64,000 bases of DNA from Comamonas halotolerans. GTDB taxonomy: Bacteria > Pseudomonadota > Gammaproteobacteria > Burkholderiales > Burkholderiaceae_C. The stretch covers positions 62,001 through 126,000 of the forward strand of contig NZ_JASAUZ010000001.1 of NCBI RefSeq assembly GCF_030162935.1. The letters run 5' to 3'. Positions 18,849-27,812 of this stretch are shown one piece after another. The translations under genes and the position numbers were made by a program. Position 1 is the stretch's first letter. Each line of letters begins with the position of its first letter. Under the pieces are notes generated by a model that was not told the origin of the DNA, made no database searches, and saw nothing but the letters and a program-made list of their open reading frames with translations.

Positions 18849-19691
18849 ATGCAAGCAGCACACGCAGCGTCGCACACGCCTCTATGGTGCAGTCTGTACG
18901 CACGCATCGAAAAATGGATTGTTCCTTTTTTAGTTCTGGGAGGCTGGGAAATCTTTTCTCGCTCCGGTGTTTTGCCTCAGGCCTTGCTGCCAGCACCCAG
19001 CCAGGTGCTGGTAGCCTGGGCCGACTGGGTCTTTGAAACCGACGGCAACTCCCAGATGTACAGCGGCAAATGGCTAAGCGACATCTTGGCCAGTGCGACG
19101 CGCGTGTTCTCCGGCTTCCTGATCGCGGCCCTCATCGGTATTGCAGCCGGTATTGCCATTGGCTGGTCCAAGACGGTGGAGAAATTGTTTGAACCTACTC
19201 TCCAGACGCTGCGTCCGATCCCGCCTGTGGCATGGATTCCACTTGCCATCATCTGGTTTGGCATTGCCAACAAACCCGCCATCTTTCTGGTGTTCATGGG
19301 GTCGTTTTTTCCCATCCTGCTTTCCACCATCCATGGGGTGAAAACATGTGATCGCAACCTGCTGCGTGCAGGTGCCATGTGCGGTGGGAGCAGCCGTATG
19401 TTGCTGCGTCATATTGTGTTTCCTGCAGCGTTGCCCAGCATTTTTTCGGGCCTGCGCATTGCGATTGGCTCGGCCTGGATGCTCAGCGTGACAGCTGAAA
19501 TGGTGGCGGTGAAAAGCGGTGTGGGTTATGTCCTGTGGGACTCCTATTACTTCCTGCGCTACGACATCGTGATTGCAGCCATGTGCAGCATTGGCCTGAT
19601 GGGCTTCTTCAGTGATGCATTGATCAAAAAGCTCTTTGCCCGTCTGCTGCGCTGGCAGCACGCTACCACTTTGCAATCCAAGAAAGATTAA
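18849..19691 (+). CDS. ABC transporter permease (TauC/SsuC-like)
   Basis: This is the inner-membrane permease of the importer. About six hydrophobic segments are visible, the first being [14 protein letters not shown]. The EAA-type coupling loop lies in the region [37 protein letters not shown], which docks on the ATPase. The 280-residue length is normal. GAGG lies upstream of ATG 18849, and the gap to the binding-protein stop is 15 bases. The ATPase gene starts four bases after its stop. Transport class follows from family resemblance. Confidence 0.9.
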   Translation: MQAAHAASHTPLWCSLYARIEKWIVPFLVLGGWEIFSRSGVLPQALLPAPSQVLVAWADWVFETDGNSQMYSGKWLSDILASATRVFSGFLIAALIGIAAGIAIGWSKTVEKLFEPTLQTLRPIPPVAWIPLAIIWFGIANKPAIFLVFMGSFFPILLSTIHGVKTCDRNLLRAGAMCGGSSRMLLRHIVFPAALPSIFSGLRIAIGSAWMLSVTAEMVAVKSGVGYVLWDSYYFLRYDIVIAAMCSIGLMGFFSDALIKKLFARLLRWQHATTLQSKKD

Positions 19692-19695
19692 TCCC

Positions 19696-20463
19696 ATGAC
19701 GCTGATCAGCATCGACAAGGTCTCCCGCATTTTTGAAGACCCTCAGCGCAAAACCCCTGTGACGGCACTGCAGGAAGTCAGCATTCGGGTCAAGCGCAAT
19801 GATTTCCTATGCCTGCTCGGACCCAGCGGCTGCGGCAAATCCACACTGCTGAACATGATTGCTGGCTTTGACACGCCCTCCTCAGGCAGTGTCACAGTGG
19901 GAGGGCATGTGGTTACACAACCGGGCATCGACCGGGGCTTCGTGTTCCAGCAAGCGAATCTGATGCCCTGGTTGCCAGTCTGGGAGAACGTATCTTTCTA
20001 TTTGAAGATGCAGGGGCGCAGCGCAGAAGAGCGCCGCCAGAAGGCACAGAAATTCATTGATATGGTGGGGCTGCGAGGCTTTGAGAATCACTACCCCAGC
20101 GAGTTATCCGGCGGCATGAATCAGCGCGTAGGCATTGCACGTGCTCTGCTGATGAACCCCGAAGTCATTCTGATGGATGAGCCCTTTGGTGCTCTGGACG
20201 AACAGACCAAGATGGACATGCATGCCGAAATCATCCACATCTGGCGTGAAAGCAATACCACCATTGTGTTTGTGACCCACGGTATTGATGAAGCGCTGAC
20301 CCTCGGCACCCATGTTGCAGTGATGTCTGCACGCCCTGGCCGCCTGACAGAGATGATGACCATCGATATGGACCGCCCTCGCGATCCCACATCTCCCATG
20401 TTCAATGACTACAAGCGCACGATTTTGCAGTTGCTGCGCCCCACTGCTGCGGTTACTGCCTAA
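19696..20463 (+). CDS. ABC transporter ATP-binding protein (TauB/SsuB-like)
   Basis: This is the ATPase that energises the importer. Walker A is [14 protein letters not shown] near residue 42. The Q-loop is [12 protein letters not shown]. The signature is [19 protein letters not shown], with Met in place of the more usual Gln after GG. Walker B is [12 protein letters not shown] and the H-loop is [10 protein letters not shown]. The length is 255 residues from ATG 19696; upstream in-frame codons overlap the permease end and are not needed. A strong hairpin follows the gene, ending the three-gene operon. Confidence 0.92.
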   Translation: MTLISIDKVSRIFEDPQRKTPVTALQEVSIRVKRNDFLCLLGPSGCGKSTLLNMIAGFDTPSSGSVTVGGHVVTQPGIDRGFVFQQANLMPWLPVWENVSFYLKMQGRSAEERRQKAQKFIDMVGLRGFENHYPSELSGGMNQRVGIARALLMNPEVILMDEPFGALDEQTKMDMHAEIIHIWRESNTTIVFVTHGIDEALTLGTHVAVMSARPGRLTEMMTIDMDRPRDPTSPMFNDYKRTILQLLRPTAAVTA

Positions 20464-20493
20464 AAGATAGAACTGAACCGGGCGCAGCCCATA

Positions 20494-20527
20494 AAAAAGG
20501 CCGCATCTTTCGAGATGCGGCCTTTTT
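20494..20527. terminator. Bidirectional terminator
   Basis: AAAAAGGCCGCATCT and AGATGCGGCCTTTTT form a 15-bp stem with a TTCG-like tetraloop, placed between the convergent importer operon and the racemase-superfamily gene. Confidence 0.94.
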
Positions 20528-20549
20528 GTTGCGTGGATAACTTATGCAG

Positions 20550-21344
20550 CTATCGCCGTACAAAACCATCCATTTGGAATAGCTGCCCCCAGGCTGCCAG
20601 AGGTTGGGTGGGCCATTGAGCCTGACGCAGCATGCCCCAGACCGTGGTGCTGACCGTGTCATACAGCGGAATACCGAATTCAGCTTCAATGGCAGGTGCC
20701 AGATGGGCTGCGCGCAGATTGGTGCAATAAGTGATCAATGCCTGAGGCGCTCGGGGATGCTGCGCCACAGAGCGCAAACGCTGCAATATCAGCTCCGGGG
20801 CCAGCATGCCAAACGCATGGTTGTCACGTATGTTCTCGTGTGTTTCCGCCACCACTTCAATGCCCATGCGCTCATAGTTAGCCGCAATACGCTGCTGCAC
20901 ATCGCTGGTATAGGGTGAAACAATTCCAATGCGTTCTATACCGCGCAATCGCAGCGCTTCATTGAGCGCCAAAATCGCCGTCGTAGCAGGAATGCCTGTC
21001 CTCTGCTGAATACGCTCGACCAGTCGCTCATCTTTGTCAAAGCCCATCCAACCAGCGGCGGTGCCACTCCAGCCAATGACATCGACCTTGGCATCTGCAA
21101 GCAATGCAGCCGCCGACAAAATATTTTCATCTTGAAATTGCCCCAGAGCCTGATCGCTGAGGGCAATTTCCGTCACTTTGAAACGCGAAAAATGCGCACT
21201 CACCAAGCTGTTTTTCAGGGAGTTCAGAGGCTTATCCGCCGCGTGATAACTCCCCACCAAAGCACTTGTCAAAGGCTCCAGAGCTGTATTGGAGGAAGGG
21301 GTCAGTACGCCCATGCGCAGATGGGCAGAGGTGGTCTCGGTCAT
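20550..21344 (-). CDS. Asp/Glu racemase superfamily protein, arylmalonate decarboxylase/maleate isomerase type
   Basis: The protein belongs to the maleate cis-trans isomerase/arylmalonate decarboxylase branch of the Asp/Glu racemase superfamily. MGVLTPSSNTALEP at the N-terminus and VIGWSGTAAGW and LITYCTNLRA later form the two half-site loops. The first loop has Gly94 where maleate isomerase has a catalytic Cys; the second keeps Cys207, the only Cys in the 264-residue protein. This Gly/Cys pair is the arrangement of arylmalonate decarboxylase. It is first of the stop-proximal genes in a minus-strand run with a HyuE-like protein and a cyclic amidohydrolase. Substrate unknown. Confidence 0.78.
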   Translation of the reverse strand: MTETTSAHLRMGVLTPSSNTALEPLTSALVGSYHAADKPLNSLKNSLVSAHFSRFKVTEIALSDQALGQFQDENILSAAALLADAKVDVIGWSGTAAGWMGFDKDERLVERIQQRTGIPATTAILALNEALRLRGIERIGIVSPYTSDVQQRIAANYERMGIEVVAETHENIRDNHAFGMLAPELILQRLRSVAQHPRAPQALITYCTNLRAAHLAPAIEAEFGIPLYDTVSTTVWGMLRQAQWPTQPLAAWGQLFQMDGFVRR

Positions 21345-21377
21345 AAAAATGGTGGCGTAATAAACAATGAGCGGGAG

Positions 21378-22118
21378 TCACGCATCCAATAGCGCTCCCA
21401 GGCTGGTTGGCAGCCCCTGGTGCAATTTCCGCGGAGGACGTGCAAAGCTTCCGATGCTAGCCTTGGCAGGCTGCAAGGCATGCAAGCTCTGGGCATGCTG
21501 CACGGCACTCGACACGCCATCCACCACAGGCACCCCGATGCGATCTTTGATCTTTCGTGCCAGCCCTGCCAGCGGTGCGCCCGCAATGATCAGTACCTCC
21601 GCACCATCTTCCCGCACGGCACGCTCGCACAGTGCCAGCAATGCTGTCTCGTGATCTTGCTGCACCTGACCGATATCGGCCAGCTGCTCGTCAAGCGCGC
21701 GAATGCTTGCCAGGCGGCCCTGCAACTGGTGACGCTGCACTTCTTCGCGATACCAGGCCTGAATACGCTGGCTGATGGCAATAATGGAAAAACGATGCCC
21801 CAGCAGACACGCACTCGCCAAGGCCGATTCCGTCATGCCAAGTACTGGAACTGGCATCACTTCACGCAGTGCGGCCAGCCCTGGATCGCCGAATGCCGCA
21901 ACGATCACGGCATCGTGGCCGGCAACATGTTCTGACGCCATTTGCGCCACGGCATAGGCACCAATCAGCGCTTCAAAGCGCGTTTCTATATAGGCCACCC
22001 CGAACGGGGCAGTTTGCATAGTGATCTGTGTCTCTGGCGCTGCTGCCAGACGTGCTTCAGCAGCAATCAGCTCGGTCACACTGGTGGATATATTGGGATT
22101 GAGGATCAGTAGACGCAT
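21378..22118 (-). CDS. Hydantoin/allantoin racemase (HyuE/HpxA) family protein lacking catalytic cysteines
   Basis: The protein is clearly of the HyuE/HpxA family, which interconverts enantiomers of 5-substituted hydantoins or allantoin with a pair of cysteines. It starts LLILNPNISTSVTELI and has the family loops VIVAAFGDPGL and LIIAGAPLAGLA. By alignment to the family pattern ACFGDPGL and LGCAG, the two catalytic Cys are Ala75 and Gly180. Two other Cys (near 104 and 164) sit outside these loops. The length is 246 residues. It lies between the AMDase-like gene and the hydantoinase, so it is likely cotranscribed with both. Confidence 0.8.
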   Translation of the reverse strand: MRLLILNPNISTSVTELIAAEARLAAAPETQITMQTAPFGVAYIETRFEALIGAYAVAQMASEHVAGHDAVIVAAFGDPGLAALREVMPVPVLGMTESALASACLLGHRFSIIAISQRIQAWYREEVQRHQLQGRLASIRALDEQLADIGQVQQDHETALLALCERAVREDGAEVLIIAGAPLAGLARKIKDRIGVPVVDGVSSAVQHAQSLHALQPAKASIGSFARPPRKLHQGLPTSLGALLDA

Positions 22119-22143
22119 AAGTTTTTGCTTTCAAGCGCTCCTA

Positions 22144-23649
22144 TCAGCAGCAGCTGCCATCACGGCACACGGTCTGATAGCGATGACTAAAGCGCGTACC
22201 TTCGGCCAGAAGACTGGGCTCGCCACAAGCCAGTAACTGCCCATGCCCCAGCTGGACATGGAAGTCAGAACCATCCCACACCACACGCCCGCGTGACAAG
22301 GTCATTGCTGGCCAGGCCTTGAGTTGCATGCCTTCGTAAGGTGTGTAGTCCACGTTGTGGTGGAGCATGCTGTTGGTGAGTTTGAAATCGACTTCTTTCC
22401 AGATCACCAGATCGGCATCTGCACCAATCGCAATACAACCTTTGCGGGGGTGCAGACCATAGGCTTTTGCGGGACCTGTAGAGGTCAGCTCAACAAAGCG
22501 CTGGGGGGTCATGCGCCCGCTCAGAACGCCTTCAGACCACAGCAAAGGCATGCGCGTTTCGATACCGGGAATACCGTTGGGGATCTTGCCAAATGCCACT
22601 TCCTGGCCTTGCGGTTTCTTGCCGTGCTCACCGTCAAAACGGAATGGAGCATGGTCTGAGGAAAAAACCGAGAACAATCCATCGTTCAGCCCATCCCAGA
22701 TGATTTCCTGGTTGGCACGGTCGCGCGGCGGGGGACTGCAGACACATTTAGCGCCTTCATAGCTGTCGTCCAGACCCAGATCTTCACGCGTCAAGAACAG
22801 ATACTGCGGGCAGGTTTCCGCAAAAATTTTCAAACCATGTGAACGGGCCCAGCGAATCTGCTCGACAGCTTCTTTGCCAGAGACATGCACGATCAGGATG
22901 GGGACATCCACCAGCTCTGACAGTGCAATGGCACGGTGCGTTGCTTCACGCTCCACCAGCATTGGGCGCGCGACTGCATGGAATCGCGGAGCGGTGCGCC
23001 CCGCAGCTTCCAGCTTGCGTGTCAGCCAGGCAATACAGTCGGCATTTTCTGCATGCAGCATGGCCATCGCACCATGTGCTTTGGCAACTGACAGCACGTC
23101 CAGAATCTGTCCATCATTGAGCTTCATGGCGTCATACGTCATATAGATCTTGAATGACGTAAAGCCTTGCGCAATCAGTTCTGGCAGCTCGTTCTCCAGC
23201 ACCTCAGGGGTTGGATCTGTCACGATCATGTGGAAGGCATAGTCCACATGGGCTCGCCCGTCTACCCGCCGCTTGTACTCTTCCACCGCTGCGCGCAGTG
23301 AGTGTCCTTTTTGCTGCGCGGCAAAAGGAATCACCGTCGTCGTTCCGCCGCATGCGGCAGCGCGTGTCCCTGTATCGAAGTCATCGGCCATGCGCACAGG
23401 TCCGCTGGTAATTTCTTCCAGGTGGCAATGGGCATCCACGCCACCTGGCGTTACAGCACGCCCCTGGGCATCGATTTCTTTCAGGCCAGCAGGCAAACCG
23501 CAGCCCATCTGGACAATCTGCCCGCCACGAATGCCAATGTCGCAGAACATCTCATCGGCTGCGGTAATGACACGTGCATTGCGCACCACCAAATCCAGCG
23601 CGGCCACAATTGTGGCTCCTGTGTTGTTATTCATATCCCAAACTTTCAT
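22144..23649 (-). CDS. Dihydropyrimidinase/D-hydantoinase-like cyclic amidohydrolase
   Basis: This is a binuclear-metal cyclic amidohydrolase that opens five- or six-membered cyclic ureides. Metal ligands are His74 and His76 in GGVDAHCHLEE and the carbamylated Lys167 in FTSFKIYMTYD. Later come the His-bearing LIVHVSG region and the Asp of SSDHAPF. The C-terminal part closes the small beta-domain. It has 501 residues from ATG 23649; ATG 23634 would remove five. The tail ends in an unusual Cys-rich CRDGSCC. Neighbours are a HyuE-like gene downstream and a Pot-type importer upstream on the same strand. Dihydropyrimidine, hydantoin or another cyclic imide is possible. Confidence 0.88.
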   Translation of the reverse strand: MKVWDMNNNTGATIVAALDLVVRNARVITAADEMFCDIGIRGGQIVQMGCGLPAGLKEIDAQGRAVTPGGVDAHCHLEEITSGPVRMADDFDTGTRAAACGGTTTVIPFAAQQKGHSLRAAVEEYKRRVDGRAHVDYAFHMIVTDPTPEVLENELPELIAQGFTSFKIYMTYDAMKLNDGQILDVLSVAKAHGAMAMLHAENADCIAWLTRKLEAAGRTAPRFHAVARPMLVEREATHRAIALSELVDVPILIVHVSGKEAVEQIRWARSHGLKIFAETCPQYLFLTREDLGLDDSYEGAKCVCSPPPRDRANQEIIWDGLNDGLFSVFSSDHAPFRFDGEHGKKPQGQEVAFGKIPNGIPGIETRMPLLWSEGVLSGRMTPQRFVELTSTGPAKAYGLHPRKGCIAIGADADLVIWKEVDFKLTNSMLHHNVDYTPYEGMQLKAWPAMTLSRGRVVWDGSDFHVQLGHGQLLACGEPSLLAEGTRFSHRYQTVCRDGSCC

Positions 23650-23675
23650 TGCTAGAACTTGTCATGCGCAGGTGC

Positions 23676-24491
23676 TTAGCGCATGCGGCGGCTAATGCCT
23701 GTGAGTTTCTCCATGCACACCATCAGCGCCACAGTGAAGAAAACCATCACACTGGAAATGGCCGCGATGCTCACATCCATGCGGTTTTCCAAGTCTTGCC
23801 ACATGCGGATAGGCAGCATGTCGGTACTTGCATCACGCAAGAACAGCGAGACCGGAATGTTGTCGAAAGAGCTCATGAAGCAGATAAAGGCACCTGCAGC
23901 AATGCCGGGCGCAATCAATGGCAACGTTACCTTGCGCAGCGTGTACCACTTGCTGGCCCCCAGGCTGGCAGAGCTTTCCAGCAGCACAGTGGACAACTGC
24001 GTTAGAGCAGCCGTGGTAGTACGGATGACATAGGGCACGCCCAGCACCGTATGCCCGATCACCAGCGTGGAAAAAGACAGCGGCACGCCCAGCGTGGAGA
24101 AATACATCAGTGCAGCCAGTCCGAAGGCCAGCGCAGGCAGCACCAGGGGTGACATGAAGAAGGTGTCCAGCATCTTGGCCCAGTGGCTGGTTGAGCGCGA
24201 GATGCCCAATGCCGCAGCACTGCCCAAGACGACACTGAACACCGTGCACAGCAGTCCCACACGTACGCTGTTCCAAGCGGCTTCAAGCAGTTGCTCGTTG
24301 TCGAGCAGCTTTTCATACCAGCGCAGGGAAAAACCCCGCGGAGGAAATTTCAGCGAGTAGCCATCCGTGAAGGACAGGATCACCACAATCGCTGTGGGCG
24401 CCACGAGTAACAACAATGCAATGCTGGCCAGCAGCACCAGCAGTATGTACAGCGTGAGATCCGCCACCTTTTTACGTTGACGCATAGGCAT
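23676..24491 (-). CDS. ABC transporter permease (PotC-like)
   Basis: This is the second inner-membrane permease of a spermidine/putrescine-class importer. It has six predicted hydrophobic segments, beginning LTLYILLVLLASIALLLLVAP. The coupling loop lies in LESSASLGASKWYTLRKVTLPLIAPGIAAGA, a good match to the EAA consensus. ATG 24491 with AAAGGAA upstream gives 271 residues; the open frame continues upstream without need. It follows the potB-like gene after 11 bases and precedes the hydantoinase gene on the same strand. Ligand is not readable; polyamine, amino-acid or opine-like ligands occur in this class. Confidence 0.9.
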   Translation of the reverse strand: MPMRQRKKVADLTLYILLVLLASIALLLLVAPTAIVVILSFTDGYSLKFPPRGFSLRWYEKLLDNEQLLEAAWNSVRVGLLCTVFSVVLGSAAALGISRSTSHWAKMLDTFFMSPLVLPALAFGLAALMYFSTLGVPLSFSTLVIGHTVLGVPYVIRTTTAALTQLSTVLLESSASLGASKWYTLRKVTLPLIAPGIAAGAFICFMSSFDNIPVSLFLRDASTDMLPIRMWQDLENRMDVSIAAISSVMVFFTVALMVCMEKLTGISRRMR

Positions 24492-24502
24492 GCTGATTCC
24501 TT

Positions 24503-25375
24503 TCAAATCTGGGCACTGTGGCGTGACACGGCACGTCCCAGCCAATTGAGCAAGCTCATGCACAACATGACCGCTGCTGTGAAGACGATGGACAACGCTG
24601 CCGCAAAAGGCCAGTTCTGCAGCGCAGAAGCCTGCTGGTAGATGTACATGGGCATGAAAAGCATCTGCCCACCACCAATCAGTGACTGTGTAATGAAGGC
24701 GGTAATACTGGCGGCAAAGGTCAGTAAGCTACCTGCGATCACACCTGGCAGCGTCAGCGGTACCGTCACTTTCCAGAACGTGCGCCATGCACCGGCGCCC
24801 AGCGCCGCTGAAGCATCATGCAGATTGGGATCGAGCTTTTGCATGGCCGTAATCAGTGGCAGTGTCATCAGGGGCAACTGCACATTCACCAGTGCGGCAA
24901 TCAAGCCACCCCGTGAATACAGCAGGCCAATGCTTGAATCGATGACACCCCACTCCATCAGTGCCGTGTTGACAATGCCCTGGCGCCCCAAAATGACGAT
25001 CCAGGCAAAGGTGCGAACCACCACACTCGTGAGCAAAGGCATCACGATGATCAGCATCAACAGCTTTTGCCAAGAACCTGGACAGCGCACATAGCACCAT
25101 GCCAGCGCATAACCAAACAGCAAACACAGCAGGGTCGTCTGCAGCCCCAGCCACAGTGTGTCAGCCAGTACCAGCAGCGAGAATCCATCGGAGATGATCT
25201 GACCGTACTGCGCCAATCCCATGCTCTGGAGTTCCGGCTCATTGAAAAAACTGACCGCCAGCAATGTAACCAGCGGCATGAGGAAGAACAGCACGAAGCA
25301 TGCTGCCAGCGGCAGCGAAAAAGCCAGGCTGTACCCTACCGGTGAGTGACCGGAGGATGAAAAGGCAACACGCAT
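24503..25375 (-). CDS. ABC transporter permease (PotB-like)
   Basis: This is the first permease of the Pot-type importer. The N-terminal helix is LAFSLPLAACFVLFFLMPLVTLLAV, and five further hydrophobic segments follow. The coupling helix reads LHDASAALGAGAWRTFWKVTVPLTLPGVIAG. The length is 290 residues, normal for PotB. It is positioned between the potD-like and potC-like genes on the minus strand, so all four transporter genes form one unit in the order potA, potD, potB, potC, followed by the hydantoinase. Function in ureide uptake is inferred from this linkage. Confidence 0.9.
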   Translation of the reverse strand: MRVAFSSSGHSPVGYSLAFSLPLAACFVLFFLMPLVTLLAVSFFNEPELQSMGLAQYGQIISDGFSLLVLADTLWLGLQTTLLCLLFGYALAWCYVRCPGSWQKLLMLIIVMPLLTSVVVRTFAWIVILGRQGIVNTALMEWGVIDSSIGLLYSRGGLIAALVNVQLPLMTLPLITAMQKLDPNLHDASAALGAGAWRTFWKVTVPLTLPGVIAGSLLTFAASITAFITQSLIGGGQMLFMPMYIYQQASALQNWPFAAALSIVFTAAVMLCMSLLNWLGRAVSRHSAQI

Positions 25376-25409
25376 TCGTGCGATCTCCGTTAGCTAAAGC
25401 AATAAAACG

Positions 25410-26453
25410 TCAGAGCTTGATTTCGCGGTTAAAGCGATCAACCCACTGCGCGCGTTGCTCGTTGATCTTTTTCCAGTCTTGGAAGATGAACTTCTGCTTC
25501 ATCTCTTCCGTGCTCTTCACGAGTTCCTTGTCGATGGCCCCCTCCATGGCCACCTTGGCATTGGTGGGGATCACCAGATAAGGGGCTTGCATCAGCTTGG
25601 CCTGCACTTCAGGCGACAGGGCGGTGTCAATCAGCTTGGCCGCCAGCTCTTTATTGGGCGAGTTCTTGACGATATGAATAGATGTCTTGAACGCAATCGC
25701 ACCTTCCTTGGGAATCACAAACTCCACAGGTACACCCCGCGCCTTGAGCAACTGGATCTGATTGAAGTTGCCGGGGCTGATATCGATCTCACCCTGGGCA
25801 AACAGAGTGGCCAAGGCTCCCGGATTAGCAACCACAGCAGCCAGGTTCGGGCGCAGCTTCTTCAGCGCATCAAAGCCTGGCTCCACATTGCTTTCGTTGC
25901 CACCATACATGCGTGCTACTTCCACCAGGAAGCCGGTTCCCAACGTGGAGTTCAGGTTGGTAATGCCCACGCGATTTTTATAGGCGGGGTTCCACAAGTC
26001 TTTCCACGAGGTCGGTGGCGTCTTGATCTTCTCGGGGTTGTAGGTCAGACCAACCACCTGGAAAAAGATCGATGGCCCATTGCCATCTTGAGCTTCAGGA
26101 ATCAAATCGTTGTAATGCGCACTCGATGCCACGGGGAAAGGTTCCACCAGGTCCTGCCCAATCGCTGTCAGGGCCGGGCCTGGATCGTGCAGCATCAAGT
26201 CAATCGGCGGGTTGTTGCGAGCAGCGGTGACCTTGGCGATCTGGTCGACCGACAGCATCGGATCAAGCAACATACTCTGGCCCGACGCCTTCTTGAAAGC
26301 GGGCAACAGGATATCCCGATGCGCTTCCTCAAAGCTTCCCGTAAAGGTGGCAAACACCAGCTTTCTCGCTTGCGCATGCGACAAATTTGGAAAGAGCTGC
26401 ATGGCGCTGAGTGTCAAGGCACTACCCAGCAAAGAACGGCGGTTCATGGACAA
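25410..26453 (-). CDS. ABC transporter substrate-binding protein (PotD-like)
   Basis: This is a periplasmic binding protein of the spermidine/putrescine (PotD) cluster. The N-terminus MSMNRRSLLGSALTLSAMQLFPNLSHAQA has an RR followed by a hydrophobic stretch and an AxA cleavage site; Sec or Tat export is possible. The mature body has the PotD-type hinge region DLWNPAYKNRVGITNLNST. TTG 26453 is chosen because AAGGAG lies seven bases upstream of it, whereas ATG 26447 would be 13 bases away. The length is 347 residues. The potA-like gene is immediately upstream. Ligand is unknown. Confidence 0.87.
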   Translation of the reverse strand: MSMNRRSLLGSALTLSAMQLFPNLSHAQARKLVFATFTGSFEEAHRDILLPAFKKASGQSMLLDPMLSVDQIAKVTAARNNPPIDLMLHDPGPALTAIGQDLVEPFPVASSAHYNDLIPEAQDGNGPSIFFQVVGLTYNPEKIKTPPTSWKDLWNPAYKNRVGITNLNSTLGTGFLVEVARMYGGNESNVEPGFDALKKLRPNLAAVVANPGALATLFAQGEIDISPGNFNQIQLLKARGVPVEFVIPKEGAIAFKTSIHIVKNSPNKELAAKLIDTALSPEVQAKLMQAPYLVIPTNAKVAMEGAIDKELVKSTEEMKQKFIFQDWKKINEQRAQWVDRFNREIKL

Positions 26454-26493
26454 GATAAGACTCCTTCAGAAGAGAGAAAAGTTCGGGGAACCT

Positions 26494-27585
26494 TCAAGGG
26501 TGAGCAAATACATTGACGCAGGCAGCAGATGCAGGCTTCACAGACAGCGATGCATCTACCGGATGCAGGCTGGCGCCGAGCAAGCGGGCTCCAGATAACT
26601 TCAGACGCAGCCCGTTTGTTGTACAAATTTCATGAACAGAACTGGCCCCCAAAGGCATGCCCAATTCCACCTGACCCGGTAGTGCATCGATTGAAGGAGC
26701 GATGGCATGCAGGTTCTCAGGCCGCACACATGCCACCACGCGCGCACCGAGAGCCAGTGAAGGATCGCGGCACACCCCGCTCCAGATCACGCCTTCGTCC
26801 AGCTGTACCTGAACCTGAGAACCTTCACGTTCCATGAGCACACCCGGCAGCACATTCGCCGTACCGACAAACTGGTTGACAAACAAGGATGCGGGCTGGT
26901 CATACACCTGAGCAGCGGGCGCAAACTGCTCCAGCCTCCCCTGACTGAACACAGCTACACGGTCGGCCATGCCCAGGGCTTCTTCCTGATCGTGGGTCAC
27001 GATCAATGCCGTGGTTCCTGCACTGCGCTGGATACGTTTGATCTCCATCTGCATGTCCAGACGCAGGCTCTTGTCGAGTGCTGAAAAAGGCTCATCCAGC
27101 AGAAGCACTTTGGGCTCAATGGCTAAAGCACGCGCCAGCGCCACACGCTGCTGCTGGCCTCCGGAAAGCTGACGGGTCTGACGTTCTGCAAGGTGCCCCA
27201 GTTGCACCAGGTCCAGCATCTCCTTGACTCGCTTCTGGATAGCCGGTTTATCGACCTTGCGCGCGGCCAAGCCATAGCCTACGTTCTGCGCCACGGTCAT
27301 ATGTGGAAACAAGGCGTAATTCTGGAAAACGATGCCGATGTTTCTTTGCGCCGGGGCTAGCTCATCCACACGCCGATTACCGATAGAGACCTTGCCACTG
27401 GTCTGCCCGATGAAGCCCGCAATGATGCGCAGCAATGTGGTCTTGCCACATCCACTGGGGCCGAGCAATGCCACCAGCTCACCGGCATTCACTTCGAGGG
27501 TTACGTGATCAACGGCCAAGGCATCGCCATAGCGATGCACGATATCGTCAAGGGTCAGGCTGTGTGCGGCAGTGTTTTGCATCAT
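26494..27585 (-). CDS. ABC transporter ATP-binding protein (PotA-like)
   Basis: This is the ATPase of the Pot-type importer. Walker A is GPSGCGKTTLLRII near residue 40, the Q-loop is VFQNYALFPHMTV, the signature is LSGGQQQRVALARALAIEP, Walker B is VLLLDEPFSALD and the H-loop is IVTHDQEEALG. A C-terminal TOBE-like regulatory domain follows about residue 240 (LPGVLMEREGSQVQVQLD). The length is 363 residues. It is the first gene of the minus-strand unit and diverges from the amidase gene across a 227-base AT-rich promoter region that carries operator-like motifs. Confidence 0.92.
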   Translation of the reverse strand: MMQNTAAHSLTLDDIVHRYGDALAVDHVTLEVNAGELVALLGPSGCGKTTLLRIIAGFIGQTSGKVSIGNRRVDELAPAQRNIGIVFQNYALFPHMTVAQNVGYGLAARKVDKPAIQKRVKEMLDLVQLGHLAERQTRQLSGGQQQRVALARALAIEPKVLLLDEPFSALDKSLRLDMQMEIKRIQRSAGTTALIVTHDQEEALGMADRVAVFSQGRLEQFAPAAQVYDQPASLFVNQFVGTANVLPGVLMEREGSQVQVQLDEGVIWSGVCRDPSLALGARVVACVRPENLHAIAPSIDALPGQVELGMPLGASSVHEICTTNGLRLKLSGARLLGASLHPVDASLSVKPASAACVNVFAHP

Positions 27586-27812
27586 GCCAATGCATCTGCA
27601 AATCGTGTGCCAACTTATTTCTTATTGAATACCAAATTTATTTTTTATGTACACAACATCAATTCAAATTGATTTCTACATGGAACTACTTTTGCATACA
27701 TAGAAATCCAGATTGACAGTGCCAAGCAAGGCATTCAATTAGTGCAACACAAGAACTTCTTTGGTGCAAATACCGCACAAATTTGGATTCAATTTGGTTA
27801 ACAAGGATTTCC
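27586..27812. promoter_or_regulatory. AT-rich divergent promoter region (potA-like / amidase)
   Basis: A 227-base intergenic region is much richer in A+T than its neighbours. It contains ATTGAATACC at 27624, resembling one arm of the 17559 palindrome, and TTGGTTAACAA at 27794. I cannot assign -35/-10 boxes with confidence. Confidence 0.5.
27794..27804. promoter_or_regulatory. TTGGTTAACAA motif upstream of amidase
   Basis: This near-palindrome abuts the AAGGA ribosome-binding site of the amidase. It is identical to the site at 32255 and related to TGGTTAACCA at 30798. It is a candidate operator for an FCD-type GntR regulator. Confidence 0.55.
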
